The notes under the pieces were generated by a model. The model did not search any database. It was given only the letters and a program-made list of their open reading frames with translations, and was not told where the DNA came from. The position numbers and the translations under genes were made by a program. Shown here piece by piece: positions 1-6,067 of a DNA stretch of 12,499 nt (positions within the stretch are counted from its first letter, which is position 1; every line of letters starts with the position of its first letter). The stretch is from Vicinamibacteria bacterium (lineage in GTDB: Bacteria; Acidobacteriota; Vicinamibacteria; Vicinamibacterales; 2-12-FULL-66-21): NCBI GenBank assembly GCA_025937075.1, contig JAICSD010000084.1, positions 1 through 12,499 of the forward strand, read 5' to 3'.

Positions 1-1620
1 CTTCGGCTGCGTCTTGACCGGAGCCGGCGCTCCCATCTGCGCCTGCGGCCTCGTCAGGTTCTGCGGCGCGGGGGCGGGCCGGCTGGCCGGCATCTGCTGA
101 ACCGGCGCGGGCTTCGGCTGCGCGGCGGCCTTCTGCTCGGCCGAATGCTTCTGATCCTGCTGCGCAACCTCGTCCCGCTGCTGCTGGTTCTGCGACGTCG
201 AACCGCCCTTCGCGGGATACTTCGGCGATCCGACATACGGCGGCGGCTGCGGCAGGGCGTGCGAGGGCGCACCGAGGTACGGCTCGACGATCGAGGGCAG
301 GCCTTCCGAGACGCCCGTGGATCCGCGACGGACGATCGTCGGCGTGATCATCACGACGAGCTCGGTCTGATTCTTCTGGTACGCGCGGCTCTTGAACAGA
401 AGGCCAAGGATCGGGATATCGCCGATGCCGGGGATCTTCTGGATCGAGTTGTTCATCGTGTTGTTCATCAGCCCCGCGATCGCGAACGTCTGGCCGTTCT
501 CCAGCTCGACCTCGGTTTCCGTGCGGCGCGTGGAGAGCGCGGGCACGCGGAAGCCCTCGAGCGTGATGGCGTTGCTGAAGTCGAGCGAGCTGACCTCCGG
601 ACGGACCTTCAGGTTGATCAGGTCGTTCGCGAGCACCGTCGGCGTGAAGGTGAGCCGGACGCCGAACTCCTTGAACATGATCGTGACGGCGTTGCTGCCG
701 CCGCCAGGCTGCACGACCGGATACGGATATTCGCCGCCGGCGAGGAAGCTTGCTTCCTTCCCGTTCAGCGAGATCAGGTTCGGCTCCGCGAGGCTCTGGA
801 AGAGTCCCTTGCTCTGCAGCGCGCGAATGACGCCGCCAAGCCCCTGGCGCGTGTTGAGCACGAAGAGGTTCAGGAAGTCGCTGAACACGAGCCGGCCCTC
901 GGAGTCCCACTCGGGCGCCGGGAACTGCCCGGTCGTCGCACGTCCGAACCACTGGCTCTTGTAGCCGTTGGCGACGAACGACGCGCCAAGCTCCTGCAGC
1001 GCGCTGCGGCTCACTTCCGCGAAGCGCACGCGCAGCATCACCTGGTTCGAGGCCACGCCTTCCTGCTGCTTCAGCAGGTTGACGACGTTCTCCTTCTTCT
1101 CCACGAAGCCGCCCGCAACGTCTGCCGCCTTGTCGACGACGTACTTCGTCGAGACCGTGCCGGAGAGGACGACGTCCTTGCCGCTTCCCGTGACCGCAAT
1201 CGGCTCGCCGGGAAACAGGTTCTGCATCTGCTCGATGAGCTGCGTCAGGTCGCGGCGGACGTTGACGGCGTACGTCTTGATCCCGCCGGAGCGGTCCCAG
1301 ACGAACAGCGAGATCACGCCCGGCGCCTTGCCGTGGATGAGCAGTTGCTGCGTCCCCGTGACCAGCGCGTCGGCGACGTCGGGCACCGTCAGCGAAACGC
1401 GCTGGATGGTGGAACCCACGTTGACGAGCGTCGAGCGGCCGACCAGCAGATCGACCGTGGTCGCGTCCGGGGGAATCGCCGCGGGCCCCGGCGTGGTGAT
1501 CGCGCCGGACGATCCGCTGAACGACACAGGCTGCTGGGCCTGCGGCGCCGCGACCAGGATCACGATGATGTAGACGATCAGCGCGACGATCTTGGGCGCC
1601 GAACCACGACGGGAATTCAT
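1..1620 (-). CDS. cpaC: Tad/Flp pilus secretin CpaC/RcpA (3' end outside window)
   Basis: This is the outer-membrane secretin through which the Flp/Tad pilus leaves the cell. The visible 540 codons start at ATG 1620, seven bases after a GGAGG on the minus strand. Residues 1-28 form a signal/anchor (MNSRRGS, then a hydrophobic run ending AAPQAQQ). Residues 52-122 match the pilus N-terminal domain (LLVGRSTLVNV, VPDVADALV). Residues 135-185 look like a BON-type domain (IAVTGSGKDVVLSGTV). Residues 265-430 carry secretin landmarks: SLAEPNLISLNGKEASFLAGG, FGVRLTFTP, ENGQTFAIAGLM, PGIGDIPILGLLFKS and TELVVMITPTIV. From about residue 440 the protein becomes a Pro/Gln/Ala/Lys-rich tail of at least 100 residues, still open at the window edge. 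Family members usually end soon after the secretin domain, so the tail is unusual. It is the last visible gene of the flp operon, 16 bases after cpaB. Function is certain at family level; the gene name follows the Caulobacter convention. Confidence 0.93.
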   Translation of the reverse strand, partial: MNSRRGSAPKIVALIVYIIVILVAAPQAQQPVSFSGSSGAITTPGPAAIPPDATTVDLLVGRSTLVNVGSTIQRVSLTVPDVADALVTGTQQLLIHGKAPGVISLFVWDRSGGIKTYAVNVRRDLTQLIEQMQNLFPGEPIAVTGSGKDVVLSGTVSTKYVVDKAADVAGGFVEKKENVVNLLKQQEGVASNQVMLRVRFAEVSRSALQELGASFVANGYKSQWFGRATTGQFPAPEWDSEGRLVFSDFLNLFVLNTRQGLGGVIRALQSKGLFQSLAEPNLISLNGKEASFLAGGEYPYPVVQPGGGSNAVTIMFKEFGVRLTFTPTVLANDLINLKVRPEVSSLDFSNAITLEGFRVPALSTRRTETEVELENGQTFAIAGLMNNTMNNSIQKIPGIGDIPILGLLFKSRAYQKNQTELVVMITPTIVRRGSTGVSEGLPSIVEPYLGAPSHALPQPPPYVGSPKYPAKGGSTSQNQQQRDEVAQQDQKHSAEQKAAAQPKPAPVQQMPASRPAPAPQNLTRPQAQMGAPAPVKTQPK

Positions 1621-1636
1621 GATGCCTCCAGGTGTC

Positions 1637-2503
1637 CTATCGAATGACTTCCGACGTGCGTTTGTCGCCGCGGATGATCTCGACCGTCGGCAGCGGCGCC
1701 GCCACGGGCGCTTCCTGCGTCACGGGGCCCGGCGCCTTCTTCGCGGCCGTGCCGGAGCTCTTCGCCGGCGCCGGCTTCGCCGCCGGGGCCTTCACCGCGC
1801 CGAGCAGCATCGCCGTCTTCACGCCAGGGGTCTCCGGCGCGCCGGTGTCGAGCGGATTGCGAAGCGCGAGCTGAATCTTTCCCTCGGTGCTCGCCAGCGC
1901 CAGCCGCTCCGCCTGTTCGGGATACACGAGCAGGGTCACGACGGTGACCTGCATCGGCTTGCCCTTGTCCTGGTCCTGCTCGATGCGCGTGCCGGCCGTC
2001 ACGACCTGCACGTTCGAGAGGATCACCTTCGTCGTCGTATCCTGCTGCGAGTTCGTCGGGCTCGCGGTCGCCAGCACGTCGACGCGCGTCCCCGGAAGCA
2101 CGTAGCCCGCGACGCCGATGACTTCGTTCACGCGGACCGAGACAGCCCTCATGCCTTCGGGGATGACCGGCGGCAGACCGGCGCCCGCTTCCTTCGACGC
2201 CAGCTTCGCGGGGATGATGACCTCGTTCTTCACGAACGGACTGATGACGCCGCGGCCGACCACGTCGGCGACGCGCGCGAACGATCCCTGTGGCGCCTGC
2301 CCGGCGGGAAAGTTCACGATCGTCAGATCCTCTTTCTTCAACTCCGAGCCGAGCACGACGTCGGCGGCGGCAATCACGACCGGCTGTGTCGGCGTCGACA
2401 CGGTCTTCACCGGCTGGTTGCTCATCATGTTGTAGGTCCCGTACGCGAGACCTCCGCCGGCAAGAACGGCAATCGCGAGTACGGCAAAGATTCGGCTGCG
2501 CAT
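1637..2503 (-). CDS. cpaB: Flp pilus assembly protein CpaB/RcpC
   Basis: A 288-residue inner-membrane-anchored periplasmic pilus assembly protein. Residues 5-24 are the membrane anchor (IFAVLAIAVLAGGGLAYGTY). Residues 41-105 form a SAF domain (PVVIAAADVVLGSEL, then TIVNFPAG, VVGRGVISPF and VKNEVII). Residues 115-220 are the CpaB/RcpC C-terminal domain (GMRAVSVRVNEV, AGYVLPGTRVDVLAT, LLVYPEQAERLALAS, GKIQLALRNP). The last 60 residues are an Ala/Pro/Lys-rich, probably disordered tail. The start ATG at 2503 follows AGGGGA on the minus strand. In this family the protein works with the secretin, and cpaC follows 16 bases downstream. The length is typical. The call is secure at family level. Confidence 0.93.
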   Translation of the reverse strand: MRSRIFAVLAIAVLAGGGLAYGTYNMMSNQPVKTVSTPTQPVVIAAADVVLGSELKKEDLTIVNFPAGQAPQGSFARVADVVGRGVISPFVKNEVIIPAKLASKEAGAGLPPVIPEGMRAVSVRVNEVIGVAGYVLPGTRVDVLATASPTNSQQDTTTKVILSNVQVVTAGTRIEQDQDKGKPMQVTVVTLLVYPEQAERLALASTEGKIQLALRNPLDTGAPETPGVKTAMLLGAVKAPAAKPAPAKSSGTAAKKAPGPVTQEAPVAAPLPTVEIIRGDKRTSEVIR

Positions 2504-2517
2504 TTGTTGTCCCCTGG

Positions 2518-2943
2518 CTACTCGTTTCGCATGAGCGTCGATGCGGTCATCGTGTACGTGCCCTGTCCGGTCGTGTCGCTCGGGGCGATGAGTCGGATGA
2601 CCGGATTGAGCACCATGAACTGGAAGGGGTAGTTCACCTGCACGCTCGACCCGGTCGCCGTCGCGGTGAAGGCGACCGTGCGATTCAGCACGATGTTCGA
2701 GTCGGCGAGAGACGACAGGCCGCCGCCCGTGAGGTACTGATTCACCCGCGCGCGCACGTCGGTGTCGGTGGAGCCGGGAATGACCGCCAGGCGCGCGCCT
2801 TCACGCGACGCGTTCGTGAGCACCTGCCAGGTCTGATACGCGCGGCCGAACTCGAAGATCCCGACGCAGATCAACAGTACGATCGGGACGGTGATGGCTG
2901 CTTCGAGCAGCGCGGTGCCGCGTTGACTCTTCAGGCGTTTCAT
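2518..2943 (-). CDS. TadE-type minor pilin (pseudopilin)
   Basis: A 141-residue TadE-family minor pilin. The N-terminus reads KSQRG then TALLEAAITVPIVLL. The glycine at residue 9 marks a prepilin-type cleavage site, glutamate 14 falls at mature position +5, and a single hydrophobic helix follows (about residues 11-32). After it comes the TadE-typical stretch FEFGRAYQTWQVLTNASREGAR. The rest looks like a small beta-rich domain exposed to the periplasm. The likely processing enzyme is the prepilin peptidase encoded just upstream (2956-3456). Its ribosome-binding sequence AAAGGGG overlaps the TAA stop of that peptidase gene, which points to translational coupling. TadE genes often sit at the far end of tad loci, so its place between cpaA and cpaB is a local arrangement. 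It could also be called TadF or TadG-like, but the length fits TadE best. Confidence 0.88.
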   Translation of the reverse strand: MKRLKSQRGTALLEAAITVPIVLLICVGIFEFGRAYQTWQVLTNASREGARLAVIPGSTDTDVRARVNQYLTGGGLSSLADSNIVLNRTVAFTATATGSSVQVNYPFQFMVLNPVIRLIAPSDTTGQGTYTMTASTLMRNE

Positions 2944-2955
2944 GACGTCACCCCT

Positions 2956-3456
2956 TTACCGCCATAGCACTGCGATCAGGCTTCCCACGGCGATCGCCGG
3001 GCCGTACGCAAATCGATTTCGTCGTGCCGGCGCCTCGATTTCGGTGCGGGCGAGCGCCGGAGCGGTCACGAGCTGCCCGGTGCCTTCGATCGTTGCCAGC
3101 AGACGTCCGCGGCGCGCCGCCACGGCTATCGCGAATACCCCGCCGGCCACTGCCGTGCAGAGAAACGCGTTGAACACCACCGAAGGACCCACGAGCGCGC
3201 CCACCGCCGCCATCAGCTTCACGTCGCCCGCGCCCGTGGCGCCAATGACATGACCCGGCAGCATGAGCCCGAGTCCCAGGAGAAGCCCCAGCGCGGCGTG
3301 TCCGGGAGAGACGCTCCCGAAGTGCGTGAACGCCAGGATGAAACCCGCGGCGGCAAGCGTGGCGGTCAGCCAGTTCGGAATCCGCCGGCTTCGCACATCC
3401 GTCACCACCGCGACGGCCAGACCGGCCGCCAGTACCGCGAACGACGCTGCGGCCAT
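2956..3456 (-). CDS. cpaA: A24 prepilin peptidase CpaA/TadV
   Basis: A 166-residue integral membrane aspartic protease of the A24 family, short form without the N-methylation domain, as is usual for Tad systems. The first catalytic aspartate is D20 in VVTDVRSRRIPNW, and the second is D78 in the GxGD motif GAGDVK (residues 75-80). Several hydrophobic segments surround both. It is predicted to cleave the Flp pilins and the TadE-like protein after their leader glycines. The gene starts 12 bases after the stop of the second flp gene, and no strong Shine-Dalgarno precedes ATG 3456, so translation may depend on coupling to flp. The residues between the two aspartates include a proline-glycine loop (MLPGHVIGATG), normal for the family. 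Confidence 0.93.
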   Translation of the reverse strand: MAAASFAVLAAGLAVAVVTDVRSRRIPNWLTATLAAAGFILAFTHFGSVSPGHAALGLLLGLGLMLPGHVIGATGAGDVKLMAAVGALVGPSVVFNAFLCTAVAGGVFAIAVAARRGRLLATIEGTGQLVTAPALARTEIEAPARRNRFAYGPAIAVGSLIAVLWR

Positions 3457-3468
3457 TAGTTCACGCCG

Positions 3469-3663
3469 CTAGAAATTGCTGGCGATGCTCTGCCAGAAAA
3501 CCGAATACACCGTCTGACCGACGAAGGTGACGGCACCGAGCGCGGTGAGCGCGATGAGCGCCGCCAGCAGGCCGTACTCGAGCAAATCCTGGCCGTCATC
3601 GGACTTCTTCAGCCGGCCGTTCGCGAGGCGCATCAACGTGGCGACAGCATCTGGGGACTGCAT
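3469..3663 (-). CDS. flp: Flp-type pilin, second copy
   Basis: A 64-residue Flp/Fap-family major-type pilin. The motif DDGQDLLEYGLLAAL contains the leader glycine (residue 24), then glutamate and tyrosine at mature positions +5 and +6 (E29, Y30), the signature of Flp pilins. The mature peptide is about 40 residues, mostly one hydrophobic helix, ending SIASNF. I chose ATG 3663 because GAGGAG precedes it by a normal distance. A GTG start at 3678 in the same frame would place that Shine-Dalgarno inside the coding sequence. The leader of 24 residues is longer than that of the other copy (16). The two copies share GQDLLEY but differ elsewhere, so they are not a recent duplication. Confidence 0.92.
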   Translation of the reverse strand: MQSPDAVATLMRLANGRLKKSDDGQDLLEYGLLAALIALTALGAVTFVGQTVYSVFWQSIASNF

Positions 3664-3719
3664 GCGTACTCTCCTCACGATCCATCCTCCGATCCCACCA
3701 TCCCGTGCGAATCGTGCGA

Positions 3720-3748
3720 GGCCGGCTTGCGCCGGCCCCGCACAGGGG
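3720..3748 (-). terminator. Stem-loop between the two flp genes (partial terminator or mRNA-stabilising hairpin)
   Basis: GGCCGGC at 3720-3726 and GCCGGCC at 3731-3737 form a perfect 7-base stem with a 4-base loop. An overlapping second pairing, CCCC 3736-3739 with GGGG 3745-3748, could compete with it. It begins 6 bases after the stop of the first flp gene on the minus strand. There is no T-run after it, so a full intrinsic terminator is unlikely. Attenuation or protection of a short flp message is the likelier role. Confidence 0.5.
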
Positions 3749-3753
3749 TACGA

Positions 3754-3933
3754 CTACGACGCCGCCGTCAGCTGGTTGCCGATGTTGGTGAAGATCGTCT
3801 TCACGGCGCCGCCGGCCAGCGTGACCGCCGCGATCGCCACGAGCGCGATCAGCGCCACGAGCAACGCGTACTCGAGCAGGTCCTGGCCCTCATCGTTGCG
3901 AACGAATGACTTCACGAAGTTCACGAGCTGCAT
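3754..3933 (-). CDS. flp: Flp-type pilin, promoter-proximal copy
   Basis: A 59-residue Flp pilin that is the first gene of the operon. It begins MQLVNFVKSF and carries DEGQDLLEYALLVALIAL, with the leader glycine at residue 16 and E21/Y22 at mature positions +5/+6. The mature peptide is about 43 residues, a hydrophobic helix followed by VKTIFTNIGNQLTAAS. ATG 3933 is preceded by a very strong Shine-Dalgarno (GGGGGAGGA), consistent with a highly made major subunit. It sits about 97 bases downstream of the predicted sigma-54 transcript start, and a hairpin follows its stop. Its position, ribosome-binding site and hairpin suggest that this copy is the major pilin and the downstream copy an alternative or minor subunit; that assignment is inference. 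Confidence 0.93.
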   Translation of the reverse strand: MQLVNFVKSFVRNDEGQDLLEYALLVALIALVAIAAVTLAGGAVKTIFTNIGNQLTAAS

Positions 3934-3955
3934 GAGATCCTCCCCCAGAGGGATT

Positions 3956-3975
3956 GCACCGCCCGTTTGCGGTGC
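3956..3975 (-). other. Leader hairpin upstream of the first flp gene
   Basis: GCACCGC (3956-3962) and GCGGTGC (3969-3975) form a 7-base perfect stem with a 6-base loop in the predicted flp leader, ending about 10 bases before the Shine-Dalgarno. It could stabilise the message or influence ribosome loading. Confidence 0.4.
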
Positions 3976-4041
3976 GAAGTGCGGCGCGTGCCGCGTTGTT
4001 TATGCGTGCGGCACGGGGCCGCGTCACGCCGCGGGCATATC

Positions 4042-4056
4042 GCAACGGGTGTGCCA
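4042..4056 (-). promoter_or_regulatory. Sigma-54 (-24/-12) promoter of the flp/tad operon
   Basis: On the minus strand the sequence is TGGCAC, five bases, then TTGC: TGGCACACCCGTTGC. This matches the RpoN consensus TGGCAC-N5-TTGCW at every fixed position except the last W, and the GG and GC dinucleotides are exactly 10 bases apart as required. Placing the C of GC at -12 gives a transcript start near 4030 and a leader of about 97 bases before the first flp gene. It lies in a non-coding region and points the right way. No sigma-54 activator gene is visible in the window. Confidence 0.78.
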
Positions 4057-4084
4057 CGGAAGAGATTGCGCGCCTGTGTACGGA

Positions 4085-4116
4085 CCGCAACTCTCAGTCG
4101 CTGCCGTGAGTTGCGG
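4085..4116. promoter_or_regulatory. Inverted repeat, candidate enhancer-binding-protein site
   Basis: CCGCAACTC at 4085-4093 and GAGTTGCGG at 4108-4116 are a perfect 9-base inverted repeat separated by 14 bases. The centre lies about 70 bases upstream of the predicted sigma-54 transcript start at 4030, within the range where dimeric activators of this class bind. That it is a regulator site is inference from symmetry and position. Confidence 0.5.
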
Positions 4117-4155
4117 CGAGGCGCGGAAGGCGGCGTCGACCTTCGAGAAGCGTGG

Positions 4156-4300
4156 GCGCGCGCGTTTGCAGTTGCCGCTTTCGTAATCGCGTGAGCGGAT
4201 TTCGTTGTGCGCTCCCCCACCACGCGCACGTGGCGGAATGTGTCACGTGCACGTGACGTTCACTGGCACCGCGCACCGAATCGCGCGCGCGCTTGCAGTT
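4156..4300. repeat. Imperfect direct repeat pair in the divergent region
   Basis: Bases 4156-4173 and 4283-4300 agree at 17 of 18 positions (the only difference is T4165 versus C4292), both ending TTGCAGTT. Each is followed by GTAAT after a short gap (4183-4187 and 4303-4307). Part of each unit is alternating GC, which weakens the case, but TTGCAGTT plus GTAAT is more than low complexity. Confidence 0.4.
4242..4257. promoter_or_regulatory. Perfect 16-base palindrome of two CACGTG units
   Basis: GTCACGTGCACGTGAC reads the same on both strands and contains CACGTG twice in tandem (4244-4249 and 4250-4255). A third CACGTG lies at 4227-4232, inside a smaller inverted repeat CCACG-N4-CGTGG (4220-4233), and a fourth at 4406-4411. 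It lies between the divergent flp and 4453 genes and is a likely transcription-factor operator. Which gene it controls cannot be told. Confidence 0.45.
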
Positions 4301-4310
4301 TGGTAATGCG

Positions 4311-4338
4311 GGCGGCGCGCACCACCGCGCGCGCCGCC
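4311..4338. other. Strong GC hairpin upstream of the 4453 gene
   Basis: GGCGGCGCGC (4311-4320) pairs perfectly with GCGCGCCGCC (4329-4338) around the 8-base loop ACCACCGC. No T-run flanks it on either side, so it does not look like a standard terminator. It could be a leader hairpin of the plus-strand transcript, if that transcript starts upstream of it, or a protein site. Confidence 0.4.
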
Positions 4339-4452
4339 TCGCGGGCGACGCTAATCAGTGGACATCCAGCACGTTACGGCTGCCCGCCGACACGCGGGAC
4401 CGCGGCACGTGGATTGCGACCGCTCGCGCTACCTGGGGATCCACGTAAGACC

Positions 4453-4719
4453 ATGATCAAAGTAGCCAATCGGCAGGGCGTGCTCTCCGTTGCCATCTTC
4501 CTGGGCGTCTTGTTCTCGCTGACGTTCGTGGACACGCGCGTTCGCGAGGCGTTCGGGGATCTCTTCACGAACGGCAGCATGTCCTCGTACAGCCAGCGCG
4601 CGGGCGAGGTGGGAAGCGCGCTGTGGATCGCCCTGCGGACGCAGAGCATCGAGAACGCACCGATGGTCGTGTTCGCGGCCGTGGGAGCGATTCTCACACT
4701 CGTGATGTTCAAGAGCTGA
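4453..4719 (+). CDS. Small two-helix membrane protein, unknown family
   Basis: An 88-residue protein I do not recognise. Residues 9-26 (QGVLSVAIFLGVLFSLTF) and about 70-86 (PMVVFAAVGAILTLVMF) are hydrophobic and likely span the membrane. Between them lies a polar loop of about 43 residues with SMSSYSQRAGEVGSALWIALRTQSIEN. ATG 4453 is the only sensible start, because hydrophobic coding begins directly after it, although no strong Shine-Dalgarno precedes it. It opens the plus-strand gene pair divergent from the flp operon. The following gene starts 12 bases after its stop, so the two are probably one transcript. A Tad-accessory role is inferred from position only. The reading frame extends upstream to 4207 without good coding character. 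Confidence 0.72.
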   Translation: MIKVANRQGVLSVAIFLGVLFSLTFVDTRVREAFGDLFTNGSMSSYSQRAGEVGSALWIALRTQSIENAPMVVFAAVGAILTLVMFKS

Positions 4720-4730
4720 CGAGCGCCGGC

Positions 4731-6011
4731 GTGCCTCTCGTCCTCGCGATCGAACCAGACCTGCGACAGGCGACGATCCTCAAACGGATCGTGCGAGAGA
4801 AGGTCCACGCCGACGTCTCGGTCGTCGATTCGCCGGACGCGGCGATCGGCGCCATCCGGATCCAAATACCCGACGTCCTTCTCTTGAGCGCGCTGCTCTC
4901 GCCGCGCGACGAGGACGAGCTCATCGCGCACCTGCGCACGCTCGACGGCGCGGATCACATCCAGACGCACACGATTCCGCAGCTCGCGTCGACAGCAGCC
5001 GACCAGGAAGACTCCGGCCGCGGCCGCGGCTTGTTCGGCGTTTTCCGCCGTAAGAAGGACGAGGCGCACCAGACGTCCGGATGCGATCCCGAGTTGTTCG
5101 CGGAAGAGATCTCCGCGTACCTGCAGCGTGCCGCAGAAAAGAAGGCGGAGAACGCGGCCCAGCAGCAGAGCCGCGAGCATCAGCTGGAATACCTGAAGGA
5201 GTCGTCCGCGGCTGTGGCTGCCGCCGCGGAGCGCTATTCGCAACCGGCGCCCGTCGAGACTGCGTCGGCGAGCGGTTCCTGGGCCTCACCGTTCGAGTGG
5301 AAGCCTGCGACGCAGGAGACCCGGCCAGCCGCGGAGGCGCCGCCGGAACCTGCACCCCTCGAAACTGCACCGGACGCAGATTTTGTCTACCAGCCGGAGG
5401 CAGTCGAGGCTGCGGCACCATATCCGATCGTCGAAGCGCTCGGGGAGAGTCACACGCACGCCGACGCGGATCCGCGTGACGATCATTACGATCCTCACAG
5501 CGATACCGTCCTCGACCACGAAGCGGCTTCGAGCGCTGCACCAGAGCCGATTCCGGTGTACGAGGACCCCGCGCCAGCTCCGATCGACGAGGAGCGGGCG
5601 CCCGTCCCCGTCTACGAAGAACCGGTAATCGCGCACTCGATCGAAGCGATCTCGCCGGGAGCGCCGGAGACGCACGACGAACCGGTCGCAGCTGCCACGT
5701 CACCCGCACCGCCCACCGCGTCTTCGGCTCGACTCGCGCCGCTCGCGATGTGGGCACGCAGCGAGGCTGCCGCACCGGCGCCGAAGAAGACCGAGCCCGT
5801 CGAAGAACCCCGAACCATCTCCGATGAACTGCGCAACCTGATGTCCGCGCTGGCGGTCCCGCCGCACGTGGTCGGGGTGAGCTACGCGCGCGGCTGCCGC
5901 ATCCGGCGCGTCCGCGTGCCGGGCGGCAAGGATCGTCGCCGCGGCGAAACGCCCGGTCCCGTGATCCTCTCGAAGCGCGCGCTCGAAGAAGCCCGCACGC
6001 CGAACGCGTGA
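4731..6011 (+). CDS. Degenerate receiver-domain protein with long disordered region
   Basis: A 426-residue protein if read from GTG 4731. That start is chosen because it lies 12 bases after the previous stop and directly before the first beta strand (PLVLAIEPDLRQ). Residues 1-85 follow the response-regulator receiver pattern: acidic E8/D10 after strand 1, then PDVLLLS (47-53), where the phosphoacceptor Asp is replaced by Ser53. A charged segment (about 97-170) follows, including FGVFRRKKDE and a probable helix of Gln/Glu/Ala. About 170-360 is very rich in Ala, Pro, Glu and repeated VYE/EP motifs, likely disordered. The C-terminus (363-426) looks folded again (ISDELRNLMSALAVPPHVVGV, then a basic stretch). 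Phosphorylation is not expected. CpaE/TadZ proteins of Tad systems also carry atypical receiver domains, so a localisation or regulatory role is possible, but there is no ATPase domain here. Confidence 0.75.
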   Translation: MPLVLAIEPDLRQATILKRIVREKVHADVSVVDSPDAAIGAIRIQIPDVLLLSALLSPRDEDELIAHLRTLDGADHIQTHTIPQLASTAADQEDSGRGRGLFGVFRRKKDEAHQTSGCDPELFAEEISAYLQRAAEKKAENAAQQQSREHQLEYLKESSAAVAAAAERYSQPAPVETASASGSWASPFEWKPATQETRPAAEAPPEPAPLETAPDADFVYQPEAVEAAAPYPIVEALGESHTHADADPRDDHYDPHSDTVLDHEAASSAAPEPIPVYEDPAPAPIDEERAPVPVYEEPVIAHSIEAISPGAPETHDEPVAAATSPAPPTASSARLAPLAMWARSEAAAPAPKKTEPVEEPRTISDELRNLMSALAVPPHVVGVSYARGCRIRRVRVPGGKDRRRGETPGPVILSKRALEEARTPNA

Positions 6012-6067
6012 AGCGGTCAACGTTTCACGTCTGAGCGCCTTGGCGCGCGCGGACGGCCTTGCACCGC

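Larger units (their letters stand above)
3934..4452. other. Divergent intergenic region (519 bases)
   Basis: No convincing protein is encoded here; the short overlapping frames are Arg-rich and have no start signals. The region holds the sigma-54 promoter, the leader hairpin, the 9-base inverted repeat, the CACGTG palindrome, the direct repeat pair and the GC hairpin listed separately. I could not identify a credible sigma-70 or sigma-54 promoter for the plus-strand gene at 4453. Confidence 0.6.

Noticed and set aside
145..1647. 500-codon open frame on the plus strand
   Set aside because: It is antisense to the clear CpaC secretin, is Arg/Asp/Leu-rich without any domain, and is expected in GC-rich DNA.
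3664..3678. GTG start five codons upstream in the second flp gene
   Set aside because: It would put the good Shine-Dalgarno GAGGAG inside the coding sequence; ATG 3663 is correctly spaced from it.
4264..4279. TGGCAC on the plus strand as a sigma-54 promoter for the 4453 gene
   Set aside because: The required GC 10 bases after GG is missing (the bases there are CG) and there is no TTGC.
4374..5243. 289-codon minus-strand frame
   Set aside because: It crosses the intergenic region, the small membrane gene and the receiver-like gene with no start signal or recognisable domain. The plus-strand frames have clear protein features.
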